Positions 17,024 through 24,678 of a stretch of 64,000 nt of DNA are shown piece after piece. The notes under the pieces were generated by a model. The model was not told the DNA's origin and made no database searches. It saw nothing but the letters and a program-made list of their open reading frames with translations. The DNA lies in assembly GCF_013364215.1 (NCBI RefSeq), contig NZ_CP054923.1, positions 5,642,001 to 5,706,000 on the forward strand. Direction: 5' to 3'. A program made the position numbers and the translations under genes. The number at the start of each line of letters is the position of its first letter. Position 1 is the first letter of the stretch. Source of the stretch: Verrucosispora sp. NA02020. Lineage in GTDB: Bacteria > Actinomycetota > Actinomycetes > Mycobacteriales > Micromonosporaceae.

Positions 17024-17800
17024 GTGCCTACCCCGCACCCAGAGCCACCCCGGTACCGGTTGATGGCGGAAGAACTGCGCCGCCGGATCATGTCCGGCGC
17101 GATCCCGCCTGGGGCGCTACTGCCCAGCGAATCGACCTTGATGACCGAGTTCTCCGTGGCGCGCGGAACGGTCCGGGAGGCGCTCGCCCTGCTGCGCGCC
17201 GAGGGCTTGGTGGTCACCGAGATGGGACGCGGGACGTACGCACGGCCCACCATGCCCGTACGGCGTCTCGGCTCCGACCGCTACCGTAAGGAACTCGACC
17301 AGGTCCGCTCCGGCGAACTTGGTACGTCGTTCACAGCGGACCAGCAGATCCCGTGGTCGGCGTACACCCTGGACAAGACCTTCCACGAGACGCCCGCAAG
17401 CGAGACGATCGCCGACCTCTTCGGCGTCGAGCCGGGCACGATGCTGCTCGAACGCCGCTTCGTCTTCCGGACACACGGCACGCCACAGCAGATGTCGACC
17501 TCATACCTGCTGCTGGAGATGGTGACCGGCACCCCTGTGGCCGACCCCGCCAACGAGCCGTGGCCCGGCGGCAACACCGCGCAACTTCACAGCCTGGGCC
17601 ACACGATCACGTCGGTGCGGGAGCAGGTCCGGGCGAGGATGCCCGTACCCGACGAGGTCGACACCCTGCGGATTCCCGGCGGCGTGCCGGTGGTCGTCCT
17701 CACGCGGCAGACCTATGCCGGGGACCGCGTCCTTGAGGTCGCCGACATCACGATCCCCGCCGACAGGGTCAGCCTGGACTATCGAATCGACCTGGGTTAG
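17024..17800 (+). CDS. GntR-family (HutC/UTRA) transcriptional regulator
   Basis: 258 residues from GTG 17024 (VPTPHPEPPRYRLMAEE); GTG 17015 would add three residues. The N-terminal winged helix (residues about 10-75: LPSESTLMTEFSVARGTVREAL, GRGTYAR) is GntR. The C-terminal UTRA effector domain has FGVEPGTMLLERRFVF, NEPWPGG and ADITIPADR. It is related to the GntR/UTRA protein at 28.9-29.8 kb, sharing EPWPGG and VREQVRAR-like blocks. The palindrome just upstream suggests autoregulation. Ligand unknown. Confidence 0.9.
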   Translation: MPTPHPEPPRYRLMAEELRRRIMSGAIPPGALLPSESTLMTEFSVARGTVREALALLRAEGLVVTEMGRGTYARPTMPVRRLGSDRYRKELDQVRSGELGTSFTADQQIPWSAYTLDKTFHETPASETIADLFGVEPGTMLLERRFVFRTHGTPQQMSTSYLLLEMVTGTPVADPANEPWPGGNTAQLHSLGHTITSVREQVRARMPVPDEVDTLRIPGGVPVVVLTRQTYAGDRVLEVADITIPADRVSLDYRIDLG

Positions 17801-18001
17801 GTCGCTGCTGGATGCCTGCGGAATTCTGCTCGCCGACAGCCAGCGCGAGCCGCCGTCCAAGGTTCGAGGCGATCGGGCAGCACTTGGGCCGTTATCGGCT
17901 CACCGGGGCCAGCGGTGAATGCGGTGGTGTCGGTCGCGGGCGGCTCGGTACTGTCCGGGCTCACGATCGACGGGAATAGCGGGGTCGAGTTGAGCAGTGG
18001 C

Positions 18002-18349
18002 GTGGGTACGACGGTGTTGTGGCGCCCGACCGGGCCACAGGAGCTGGAGCTTGTCCGCGCCTCGGGGTGGCGGCAGTGGCCGCCGCGCCTGCCCGATCAG
18101 CCGATCTTCTACCCGGTGTTGAACGAGGACTACGCGATCAAGATCGCCCGGGACTGGAACGTGCCCGCCTCCGGCACGGGTTACGTGACCCGCTTCCAGG
18201 TCGAGACGGAGTTCCTGAGCCGCTACCCCGTGCGCCAAGTCGGCGGCGACACCATCTTGGAGTTGTGGGTACCCGCCGAGGAACTGGACGAGTTCAACAA
18301 GCACATCGTCGGTGCGATCGAGGTCATCCACGAGTTCCGGTCGCAGTGA
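18002..18349 (+). CDS. Hypothetical protein, ADP-ribosylation/crystallin J1-type family
   Basis: 115 residues if it begins at GTG 18002 (MGTTVLWRPTGPQELELV); the frame is open to 17915. LWRPTGPQELELVRASGWR, WPPRLPDQPIFYPVLNEDYA and LELWVPAEELDEFNKHIVG are well known to me from actinobacterial proteins labelled with the uninformative name ADP-ribosylation/crystallin J1. That name implies no verified activity. No ribosome site decides the start. 17801-18001 holds nothing obvious. Confidence 0.75.
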   Translation: MGTTVLWRPTGPQELELVRASGWRQWPPRLPDQPIFYPVLNEDYAIKIARDWNVPASGTGYVTRFQVETEFLSRYPVRQVGGDTILELWVPAEELDEFNKHIVGAIEVIHEFRSQ

Positions 18350-18414
18350 TCAGGAGGGCCAGCGGTTAGCGGACGCCCCCCGTCCTGCATCGCAGCAGGT
18401 TCGGGCGATCCGTC

Positions 18415-18972
18415 TTAACCGACGGCTTCAGGCCCCGGCTGATACGCGGCGATCCAGTCCCGCAGGCGCTTCATCACCAAAGGATGCACGTCGGCCAGGA
18501 GTTCGATTCGCTCGGCGACCACGTCCGGTCTCACCAGTCCCGCTCGGAGCAACGCGTCAGCGAACTTGTTGTCCTTCTCCCTGCCGGCTACCAGCTTGGA
18601 CACCACACAATCGTGCGGATCGAGCGCATAGCCACGTCCCGGCTGGGTGTTGTCGGACTCCACCAGCACCAAACGGTCGCGCCAGCCATCAGGCAACACC
18701 GCAGTCGACACACTCACACCCTGGGCGTAGTAGCCGAACGTCTCGTGGAACGGCGAGAACTCGCCGATGAACGCGTCGATCTGGTCGGCCTTCTGATCGT
18801 CCGGGTCGTCAAAGAACGCCACATCCACCTCCATCGAGGCAGTGGCTTCAAGCGGAAGATCACCTTCCAGGAACGTCCCTAGCACCGACTGACTGCCGAT
18901 GATGAGGACGTTCCGGTCCTCGACAATCCGACCCGTCGATCTCAGGACATGCTCCAGCTCTGCGCGCTTCAT
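18415..18972 (-). CDS. DUF6036-type nucleotidyltransferase, putative toxin
   Basis: 185 residues starting inside the stop of its partner (ATGA). VLIIGSQSVLG followed by SMEVDVAFFDDP gives the Gly-Ser and Asp-x-Asp pattern of a minimal nucleotidyltransferase. LDPHDCVVSKLVAGREKDNKF is the AbiEii/DUF6036 helical block. Proteins of this type act as toxins in MenT/AbiE-like modules that modify tRNA or other targets; that role is inferred from family and gene pairing only. Location beside an element boundary fits mobile cargo. Confidence 0.8.
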   Translation of the reverse strand: MKRAELEHVLRSTGRIVEDRNVLIIGSQSVLGTFLEGDLPLEATASMEVDVAFFDDPDDQKADQIDAFIGEFSPFHETFGYYAQGVSVSTAVLPDGWRDRLVLVESDNTQPGRGYALDPHDCVVSKLVAGREKDNKFADALLRAGLVRPDVVAERIELLADVHPLVMKRLRDWIAAYQPGPEAVG

Positions 18973-19466
18973 GCCGCCCGGTCTCCGACGCTGCGCTTGA
19001 AGGACTCAAGAACCTTCCGACGCTGCGACTGCGAGAGCACGCCGGCGAAGGGCGAATTCTGCCGCAACTCGACAGCCTCCGGGTCTTCCGACGTCAACGA
19101 CCGCAGGACAGAATCCACGCCTTCGTTGATCTTGTCCTGCCAGCGCCTCAGCCAGACCTCGGCCATAGTCCCCCGATGCTGTCGGAGCAGTCGATCAAGG
19201 TTCTCCGCAGCCTTACCCAGCACTTCGTCCGGATCGACGACCAGGCCGCCCGCCACCGCTTGGTGCAGCCACAGCGACTTGAGCTGATCACGGGTCAACG
19301 CCCGCTTTGGCCGCAACAACGCCTCGACATGCTCCCGCCTGACCTTGCGGTGCGCACCCACCCGCACGAACGGCAGGTCCCCACGTTCACACAGGTTGAC
19401 CACCTGCTGACGCGACGACCCCAGCAACTTGGCCGCTTGGCCAGTGGTCAGGAGTTCCCCACTCAT
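18969..19466 (-). CDS. HTH (excisionase/MerR-type) partner, putative antitoxin
   Basis: 165 residues. The N-terminal LLTTGQAAKLLGSSRQQVVNLCERGDLPFVRVGAHRKVRREHVEAL block is an excisionase-like winged helix covering residues 5-55. The C-terminal half is a charged helical region (RHRGTMAEVWLRRWQDKINEGVDSVLRSL) suited to binding a partner. It overlaps the nucleotidyltransferase gene by 4 bp, with the DNA-binding gene first, the standard order for a self-repressing toxin-antitoxin operon. Confidence 0.8.
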   Translation of the reverse strand: MSGELLTTGQAAKLLGSSRQQVVNLCERGDLPFVRVGAHRKVRREHVEALLRPKRALTRDQLKSLWLHQAVAGGLVVDPDEVLGKAAENLDRLLRQHRGTMAEVWLRRWQDKINEGVDSVLRSLTSEDPEAVELRQNSPFAGVLSQSQRRKVLESFKRSVGDRAA

Positions 19467-19625
19467 CTTGCCAGCATGCGCCGTAAACGCTAAAAACGCA
19501 ACTCAGCAACTGCATCTGCGCTGCTCGCACCGCATCACCAGGCAAGAAGAAGAGACCGTCGATCGCCGTTGCGGGTGCGCTCCGCCGAGATCAGTTGATG
19601 CACTCCTGGGCCACCTCTTGACCGT

Positions 19626-19645
19626 CAGGGCGCCCTCAGGGCGTC
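19626..19645. repeat. CAGGGCGTC-type repeats outside attL
   Basis: One imperfect copy (19626-19634, cagggcgcc) and one perfect copy (19637-19645) of the nonamer that also occurs inside both element ends. Their presence on the chromosomal side is unexpected for a single insertion. Confidence 0.5.
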
Positions 19646-19695
19646 AAACGCCGACCAACGTTGACCATGAACGACCATCGACGCCCGGACATAGG

Positions 19696-19731
19696 ACCAG
19701 TTCAGAGCCTTGATCGGGGCTCTGAACTGGT
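19696..19731 (-). terminator. Displaced rnpB terminator hairpin
   Basis: 14-bp perfect stem (19696-19709 with 19718-19731) with loop ttgatcgg. It directly follows the rnpB 3'-end fragment at attL, in the same arrangement as the hairpin after the intact rnpB at 34333-34368. Stem bases differ between the copies by a compensatory pair. Confidence 0.7.
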
Positions 19732-19764
19732 GGGCGACGGACGAGTCGACCTGTACGCCGGATT
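19727..19764. other. attL: 38-bp direct repeat with displaced rnpB 3' end
   Basis: Identical over 38 bp to 34364-34401. It includes the 13-nt 3' strand of helix P1 of RNase P RNA at 19739-19751. Confidence 0.85.
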
Positions 19765-19815
19765 ATGAAGTTCATTAGTGCCCTGAGCAGGCGATTCGTT
19801 TGCCAGATACCCGCT

Positions 19816-19864
19816 CAGGGCGTCGCCAGGGCGTCAGAGAGAACCAGGCCACCCTCAGGCCGTC
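19816..19864. repeat. Integrase arm-site candidates, left end
   Basis: CAGGGCGTC at 19816-19824 and 19827-19835, spaced 11 bp, plus a variant at 19856-19864. The same nonamer clusters at the right end, as expected for arm-type integrase sites. The remaining bases of 19467-19854 show no gene. Confidence 0.55.
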
Positions 19865-20520
19865 GGAGGTCGCACCTTGGCGGGATCAACGTCCCACCGG
19901 AGAACGGTTCGGGATGAGTGGTCACTGGTAACCGTCACCGGGTAGACGTGACCCGCCGCCCGCTCCCCCCGGTGCCGCATCGAATGGTCGCCCTCGTTCC
20001 AGCCGATGCCGAGGACGGGACAGCCGGCAACTTCGACCGGCCCGACGTGCAGCGGATGGTTGGCAGCGGACCGGCGAAAGTTGTCGTAGTCAGTACCTGG
20101 CTCCACGGATGGGCCGGCCCATGAATCGAGCGCGACGGCGTCGCCCAGGACCATGCCGCACCGGTCGGCCGGTAGGTCACCGAGCAACCGGCCGGCGCTT
20201 TCTCCGCCCAGACGAACCTCAAGCATCGTGATGGCGACCTCGCCGAAGAACGGGGACGGCTGGGTAGCCGCCAGCACGGGTAGGAGACGGTCTGGGTCGA
20301 CAGGTACGGCGACCGCCTCGAACAGCCATTCCTGGATATGGCCACCACCAGTGGCAGCGACCGCCGCCGCACGATCGGAAAGCCGCTCGCCGATGCTCGG
20401 CCAGATGTAGTCGAGGTGCCCGACCGTCGCGAGGACCAAGACACCGGATGGGGCAGCGACCATACCCAACTCAACGAGATCCACCCGGACGAGTCTGGTC
20501 TTCTGGCACAACGCTGTCAC
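19855..20520 (-). CDS. Hypothetical protein coupled to int
   Basis: 221 residues. The GTG at 20520 overlaps the int stop codon (GTGA), so it is translationally coupled. The sequence is well ordered (LVELGMVAAPSGVLVLATVG, GEVAITMLEVRLGGE, PLHVGPVEVAGCPVLGIGWNEGDHSM) with codon use like its neighbours. It has no transmembrane segment and no motif I recognise. It is the last gene of the element's main operon, next to attL. A role in integration or immunity is not excluded but has no direct evidence. Confidence 0.65.
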   Translation of the reverse strand: MTALCQKTRLVRVDLVELGMVAAPSGVLVLATVGHLDYIWPSIGERLSDRAAAVAATGGGHIQEWLFEAVAVPVDPDRLLPVLAATQPSPFFGEVAITMLEVRLGGESAGRLLGDLPADRCGMVLGDAVALDSWAGPSVEPGTDYDNFRRSAANHPLHVGPVEVAGCPVLGIGWNEGDHSMRHRGERAAGHVYPVTVTSDHSSRTVLRWDVDPAKVRPPTA

Positions 20521-21734
20521 CGGCGCGGACCCGGAACCTCAGCCGCAGGCCCGAACAGATTGTCGATCGCGTTGCGGGTGCGTTCCTCGCTGGCCGGCAT
20601 CAGGTGCGTGTACACCCGGAGGGTGAAGCCGGGGTCGGCGTGGCCGAGGTAGGAGGCGAGGGCCTTGATGCTCTCCCCCGCGTCAAGCAGCGACGAGGCG
20701 TAGAAGTGGCGCAGCGCGTGCATCCCGGTCGCCCGGGTCGGCGTGATGCCGGCCGCCACGACGGCGGGACGCCAACTCTTGTTGTCGAAGGTGCGCCGAT
20801 TGATCGCACCGCGCCGGGTGGTGGTGAACAGCAGCGGCACCGTGACCCGCTCGTCGTCCGCCGGGTTCTCCCACGGCAGGGTGAGCGATAGCGGAGCGAA
20901 GTCGTCGATGTGCTGCCGCAGCACCAGGCCGACGGAGTCAGGCAGCGGCACCCGGCGATCCCGGTCGTTCTTGGGTAGCCCGAAGACGAGCCGAGAGCGG
21001 ACGAGCTTGACCTGACGCGAGACGTGCAACCAGCCCGCGTCAAGGTCGATGTCGTCGACACCGAGGCCCAGGATCTCCCCCTGTCGCAGTCCGCAGCCGG
21101 CGCCCAGGTCGACCATCGCGCGGTACCGCTGGGCGAGGCCACCGCGAATTGCCGAAACCTGTTCGTACCGCCACGGCACCACCCTGCGCTGCACCGGTCG
21201 CGGTGGCTTTACTGACTTTGCCGAACACGGATTCTTGGTGATCCGTTCGTCGTCGACCGCCGCGCCGAGGATGGTCCGCAGGTGGGCGAAGACCACGGCC
21301 CGGGTAGCCGGAGCCAGCTTGCCGACCATGCTCGCGTCCCATTCCCGGATGTGGCCCGGCTTGATCTCCGCCAACTTTCGAGAGCCGAAGCACGGAAGCA
21401 GGTGCTTCCGTACCCGAAACTCGGTGCTCTCCCGGGTCGACTCGTCGAACGAGCGCGTCCGTAGCCACGTCTCGGCGTACTCGGCGAAGGTCATCCGACC
21501 GGCGACCGGGTCGACGTACGAGCCGCGCAGCTTGTCCGTCTCGGTGGAGACGAGGAACGCCTCAGCCTCGCGCTTGGCCCGGTCGGGGTAGGACTTCTTC
21601 CGTTCCTTGCCGTCCGGCCCGACGTACCGCACCCGGTAGCGCAGCCCTTTGCCGAACAGGTTCGTCTTGACCCGCTCCCGTCGCCCGCCCGGGTGGTGAA
21701 CCGTCTTATACCAGCGATCCTCTACGTGTCCCAT
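20517..21734 (-). CDS. int: Tyrosine-type site-specific integrase
   Basis: 405 residues. Catalytic residues are all present: Arg217 (GCGLRQGEILGL), His339 and Arg342 (HALRHFYASSLL), His365 (SYLGHADPGF) and the nucleophile Tyr375 (RVYTHLMP). An arm-binding/SAM-like N-terminal domain spans about 1-165. It integrates and excises the element at the rnpB site. The start overlaps the xis stop (TGATG), the classic xis-int coupling of AICEs. Targeting an RNase P gene instead of a tRNA gene is unusual. Confidence 0.95.
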   Translation of the reverse strand: MGHVEDRWYKTVHHPGGRRERVKTNLFGKGLRYRVRYVGPDGKERKKSYPDRAKREAEAFLVSTETDKLRGSYVDPVAGRMTFAEYAETWLRTRSFDESTRESTEFRVRKHLLPCFGSRKLAEIKPGHIREWDASMVGKLAPATRAVVFAHLRTILGAAVDDERITKNPCSAKSVKPPRPVQRRVVPWRYEQVSAIRGGLAQRYRAMVDLGAGCGLRQGEILGLGVDDIDLDAGWLHVSRQVKLVRSRLVFGLPKNDRDRRVPLPDSVGLVLRQHIDDFAPLSLTLPWENPADDERVTVPLLFTTTRRGAINRRTFDNKSWRPAVVAAGITPTRATGMHALRHFYASSLLDAGESIKALASYLGHADPGFTLRVYTHLMPASEERTRNAIDNLFGPAAEVPGPRR

Positions 21735-21919
21735 CAGGCCGCAGCCTGCTCACGTACCCAGGACCGGACCGCTTCCGGCTCGTACCGCAGGTGTCGACCG
21801 ACCCGAGCGGCCGGCGGACCGTACTTGACCTTGCGCCAGCGGTACAGCGTCTCGGTCGGTACCCGCAGGTACGCCGACACGTCCCGGATCGTCCAGAGCC
21901 CATCGTTCGCCACCGTCAC
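21734..21919 (-). CDS. xis: Excisionase (HTH, AlpA/MerR-like)
   Basis: 61 residues from GTG 21919, overlapping the rep stop by GTGA. WTIRDVSAYLRVPTETLYRWRKVKYGPPAARVGRHLRYEPEAV is split over one winged helix and its wing, the usual recombination directionality factor of this element class. GTG 21913 is an alternative. Co-translation with rep and int ties excision to replication. Confidence 0.9.
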   Translation of the reverse strand: MTVANDGLWTIRDVSAYLRVPTETLYRWRKVKYGPPAARVGRHLRYEPEAVRSWVREQAAA

Positions 21920-23667
21920 TGCCCCTCCCCCGTCATGCCGTTCGTGCCCGACGTCGATTCGGTGTCGGGGAGCTGGGCGGCGCGGTCCTTGGCGGCGAGG
22001 AGTTCGGAGCGCCAGCGGGCGCGTTCGCCGATGGCCCGCAGGAGTCGATGCGCCAGTGGACCCACGTCGGGATCGTCGGGTCGGGCGAGTTCCCAGGCGT
22101 GGCGGACGGGTTCGACGGTGGCGCCCTGGTCGTCGACGCCCTCTAGACCGACAGTGACGCCGAGCAGTGCGCGCACCCATGCCCGCACGTCGTGCTTGTG
22201 GTCCGAGAGCGTCTTGCCGGACCAGTCGCGGGAGATGAGGATGCGCCGGCCGCCGATGCCGAGGGTGTCTCGTTGGTGGACTTTGCCCTTGCAACGGCCG
22301 GGCTTGAGTTTCGCGTTGGCCTTGCGGGGTTGGATGCCGTAGAGCAGCCAGTTCGCGCAGCGTTCCGTGCACGGGGTGACCTGGAGTTCCTGCCACAGCC
22401 GGTCGAGGTGTGCGCGCTGCCTGCTGCTGGTGATCTTGTGGACGTCGCCGGTGTGTTTGGTGATGTACTTCGTGACGTAGCGGATGGTGCGTTCGGCGTC
22501 GTCGGTGCCGGGCATGACCCCGCGTGCGTCGACCTGGGAGCCGAAGCGCACGACGTGCACCGGTTCCGCGTCGGGGTCGGCGTCGATGGCGTCGAGTGCT
22601 TCCGTCCAGGCGGTCAGCGGCGCGCGGGTGTCCGGGTCGACCCACGCCGAAGCCTGCTCGTCCCAGAGCGGGAGCCGGTCGAGGGTGTACCGCTGGACGT
22701 CGACCGAGGGCCACCACACCTGGTGGTACGTCGCCGACGCCACGGTGCGGAGCACGTCGCGGGGGATGGTGCCTCGGATGGCGAAGTGTGCGTGTGGGGC
22801 GAGTCGGCGTTGGGGCTCGACGCAGCCGGCGTACTGGACGTTCCATCCTTCGCAGCGGCGCAGGTTCTGCCAGAACCGGTCGAGCAGCCGGGGGAAGTGG
22901 ACGGCGTCCCAGGCGGCGCGGCGGTAGTCGTACCGGTCGGGGTTGAGCGGGGTGCCGTCGGGCCTGACGGGGCCGTAGGAGTCGAGGGTGAGCGTGAGCC
23001 ACATCGACGGCCGGTAGGCGGTGCCGTCGGGGGCGGTGTAGGTGCGGCCGACGGTGCGTCGCTCGACCTTGCGCCGAGGTAGCTCGGGGGCGTCCTGTCG
23101 ACGGCGGGTGGAGCGCTTGCGGCGGCGGCCGTTGTCCTCGTCGGCCTGGTCGTCGTCGCCGGTCGGGTGTGGTGGGGCGACGCGGCCTCGGAGTCCTTCG
23201 GCCGTGATGGCGTCTTCGATTTCGCGGATGGCGTCGTCGAGGTCTTCGACCTGGTCCCATTGGCTTGCTCGGGATGCTTCGTCGCGGGAGAACTCCAGGT
23301 GACCGCGCAGCAGGATGAGCGCCTTCTGTTCCTCGGTCGCTGGTTCTGGTGGGGGTAGGGGTTCGTCGTTGCGGTGCCAGCCTTCCCGGATCTGGGCCTG
23401 TCGCAGTCGGCGGTTCTTCTTGGCGCACGGGCCGCACTTGTCTTCCCGGGTCGCGCCGCAGGGCAGGTCGATGACCTCGGTCAGGCCGGTGTTCAGGTCG
23501 GTGCGCCGCATGGCGAGGGGGCGGACGCAGACGCCGTACTCGGCCGCGATCTCCTTGAGCACGTCGACCGAGCGGGGCAGTGCCATGCGGGCCGCCCGCG
23601 ATCCCGGCCGAGGAGCGGCAGCCGGGGTCGGGGCGGGTTCGAGGCCGGGCAGGGTGGCAGCGGTCAT
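21916..23667 (-). CDS. repSA: RepSA-type replication initiator
   Basis: 583 residues from ATG 23667 (MTAATLPGLEPAP). Rolling-circle motifs are visible: His292-x-His294 in PHAHFAIRG (metal-binding motif 2) and Tyr397/Tyr401 in RYVTKYITK (motif 3, nicking Tyr). Near residue 70-81, CGATREDKCGPC is a candidate zinc site. An acidic/basic low-complexity stretch covers 165-195. Homologous initiators of pSAM2-like AICEs nick a double-strand origin after excision. It overlaps both neighbours by 4 bp. Confidence 0.9.
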   Translation of the reverse strand: MTAATLPGLEPAPTPAAAPRPGSRAARMALPRSVDVLKEIAAEYGVCVRPLAMRRTDLNTGLTEVIDLPCGATREDKCGPCAKKNRRLRQAQIREGWHRNDEPLPPPEPATEEQKALILLRGHLEFSRDEASRASQWDQVEDLDDAIREIEDAITAEGLRGRVAPPHPTGDDDQADEDNGRRRKRSTRRRQDAPELPRRKVERRTVGRTYTAPDGTAYRPSMWLTLTLDSYGPVRPDGTPLNPDRYDYRRAAWDAVHFPRLLDRFWQNLRRCEGWNVQYAGCVEPQRRLAPHAHFAIRGTIPRDVLRTVASATYHQVWWPSVDVQRYTLDRLPLWDEQASAWVDPDTRAPLTAWTEALDAIDADPDAEPVHVVRFGSQVDARGVMPGTDDAERTIRYVTKYITKHTGDVHKITSSRQRAHLDRLWQELQVTPCTERCANWLLYGIQPRKANAKLKPGRCKGKVHQRDTLGIGGRRILISRDWSGKTLSDHKHDVRAWVRALLGVTVGLEGVDDQGATVEPVRHAWELARPDDPDVGPLAHRLLRAIGERARWRSELLAAKDRAAQLPDTESTSGTNGMTGEGQ

Positions 23668-24236
23668 CGGATGATCCCGACGACGTGCGGCCGGTTGGGC
23701 TGAACGGCACGCGGAGGCAGCACCACCGCCGGAGCCGGGACAGCCGGCGGAACCGGGACAGCCGGCGCAGCAGGCTCGGTCACGCGGACCGGTTCGACAT
23801 CGGGGGCCGGGCCGGGTTGCTCGGTCCGGTGCGCAATTGGCTGGTGTGGCTCGACGGCCGGTGCGGTAACTGGAGCGTTGGACAGGACAACCTTGACCAG
23901 GGCGAGGAACGCCAGCGACGGCACCGCCGCCACGATCCAGCCCCACACCGACGGTTCAGCGCCCGCGACCTGGGCTGCGAGGGAGAGCAGCGCGAACGCC
24001 ACCAGGAGCGAGCCGACCAGGCCGACGGGGCGACCGGCGCGACGGCGGGCGCGTAGTTCCAGGCCGAGGTAGATCGCCATCAGTTCGACGGCTACGGCGT
24101 TGGCCCAGCCGATCCAGTGTGGTTGGCCGTGGGCGACGGACAGGTCGTGGACGTGGGTGAAGGCGGCGGCGCCGGCCATGGTGCCGATGGCGAGCAGGAT
24201 CACCAGGCGTACCGCGGATTCGGTGCGGGCGGTCAT
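23664..24236 (-). CDS. DUF2637 membrane protein
   Basis: 190 residues from ATG 24236, chosen because GGAGG lies seven bases upstream (it abuts the alternative ATG 24242). Four hydrophobic segments (VRLVILLAIGTMAGAAAF, WIGWANAVAVELMAIYLGL, GSLLVAFALLSLAAQVAGA, WGWIVAAVPSLAFLALVKVV) are followed by a Pro/Ala/Val-rich cytoplasmic tail. DUF2637 proteins recur between rep and tra in AICEs and act like the Spd spread proteins of mycelial conjugation, by context. Confidence 0.85.
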   Translation of the reverse strand: MTARTESAVRLVILLAIGTMAGAAAFTHVHDLSVAHGQPHWIGWANAVAVELMAIYLGLELRARRRAGRPVGLVGSLLVAFALLSLAAQVAGAEPSVWGWIVAAVPSLAFLALVKVVLSNAPVTAPAVEPHQPIAHRTEQPGPAPDVEPVRVTEPAAPAVPVPPAVPAPAVVLPPRAVQPNRPHVVGIIR

Positions 24237-24424
24237 CGCCATTCCTCCAATGGCGTCTCGCGGATGGTGAGGTCGATGCGGATGCGTCGGCCGTCCATGT
24301 CGGGGCGGCGGTGGAGCATCTGCGCGACGCCGTGGAGGGCGGCGGCGGTCTGGTGGGCGGGGCCGACGAGCCGGATGTGCAGCGGACGCCGGAGCCGGTT
24401 GAGGACGCGGGTGAGGGTGTTCAC
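24233..24424 (-). CDS. Small AICE hypothetical protein
   Basis: 63 residues from GTG 24424 with GGAGG eight bases upstream. It is basic at the start (NTLTRVLNRLRRPLHIRLVG), with RRIRIDLTIRETPLEEWR at the end. The stop overlaps the DUF2637 start. Its position in the transfer operon is its only functional hint. Confidence 0.7.
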   Translation of the reverse strand: MNTLTRVLNRLRRPLHIRLVGPAHQTAAALHGVAQMLHRRPDMDGRRIRIDLTIRETPLEEWR

Positions 24425-24429
24425 GGCGG

Positions 24430-24678
24430 TTACCTCCGGGCGGGTCGGATGTCGGTGCGGATGTAGTCGGGTGGGGTGCCGAGCGAGGCGACCGCTTCGG
24501 AGAGGCAGCGCCACAGCGCCCACGCCTCGTCGGGGGTCAGGGACATCCGTCGCCGTCCCGCACCGACCGCGAGATAGACCGGGTACGGGTCGGGCCGCTC
24601 CGGGTCGACGCGGACGGACACGGCGGTGACCGGGTCGGGGGTGCGCAGCCGGTAGAAGCGGCGACCGGGCGCGGTCAT
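24430..24678 (-). CDS. Small AICE hypothetical protein
   Basis: 82 residues; ATGA overlap with the traB stop. RRFYRLRTPDPVTAVSVRV and MSLTPDEAWALWRCLSEAV are compact, with a predicted strand-rich first half and a helical second half. No known domain; coupling indicates a transfer or replication accessory. Confidence 0.75.
   Translation of the reverse strand: MTAPGRRFYRLRTPDPVTAVSVRVDPERPDPYPVYLAVGAGRRRMSLTPDEAWALWRCLSEAVASLGTPPDYIRTDIRPARR

Noticed and set aside
19727..19764. tRNA gene as the element's attachment site
   Set aside because: No cloverleaf can be built at either end; the repeat is part of RNase P RNA. The only tRNA seen, tRNA-Val at 58.2 kb, is far away.
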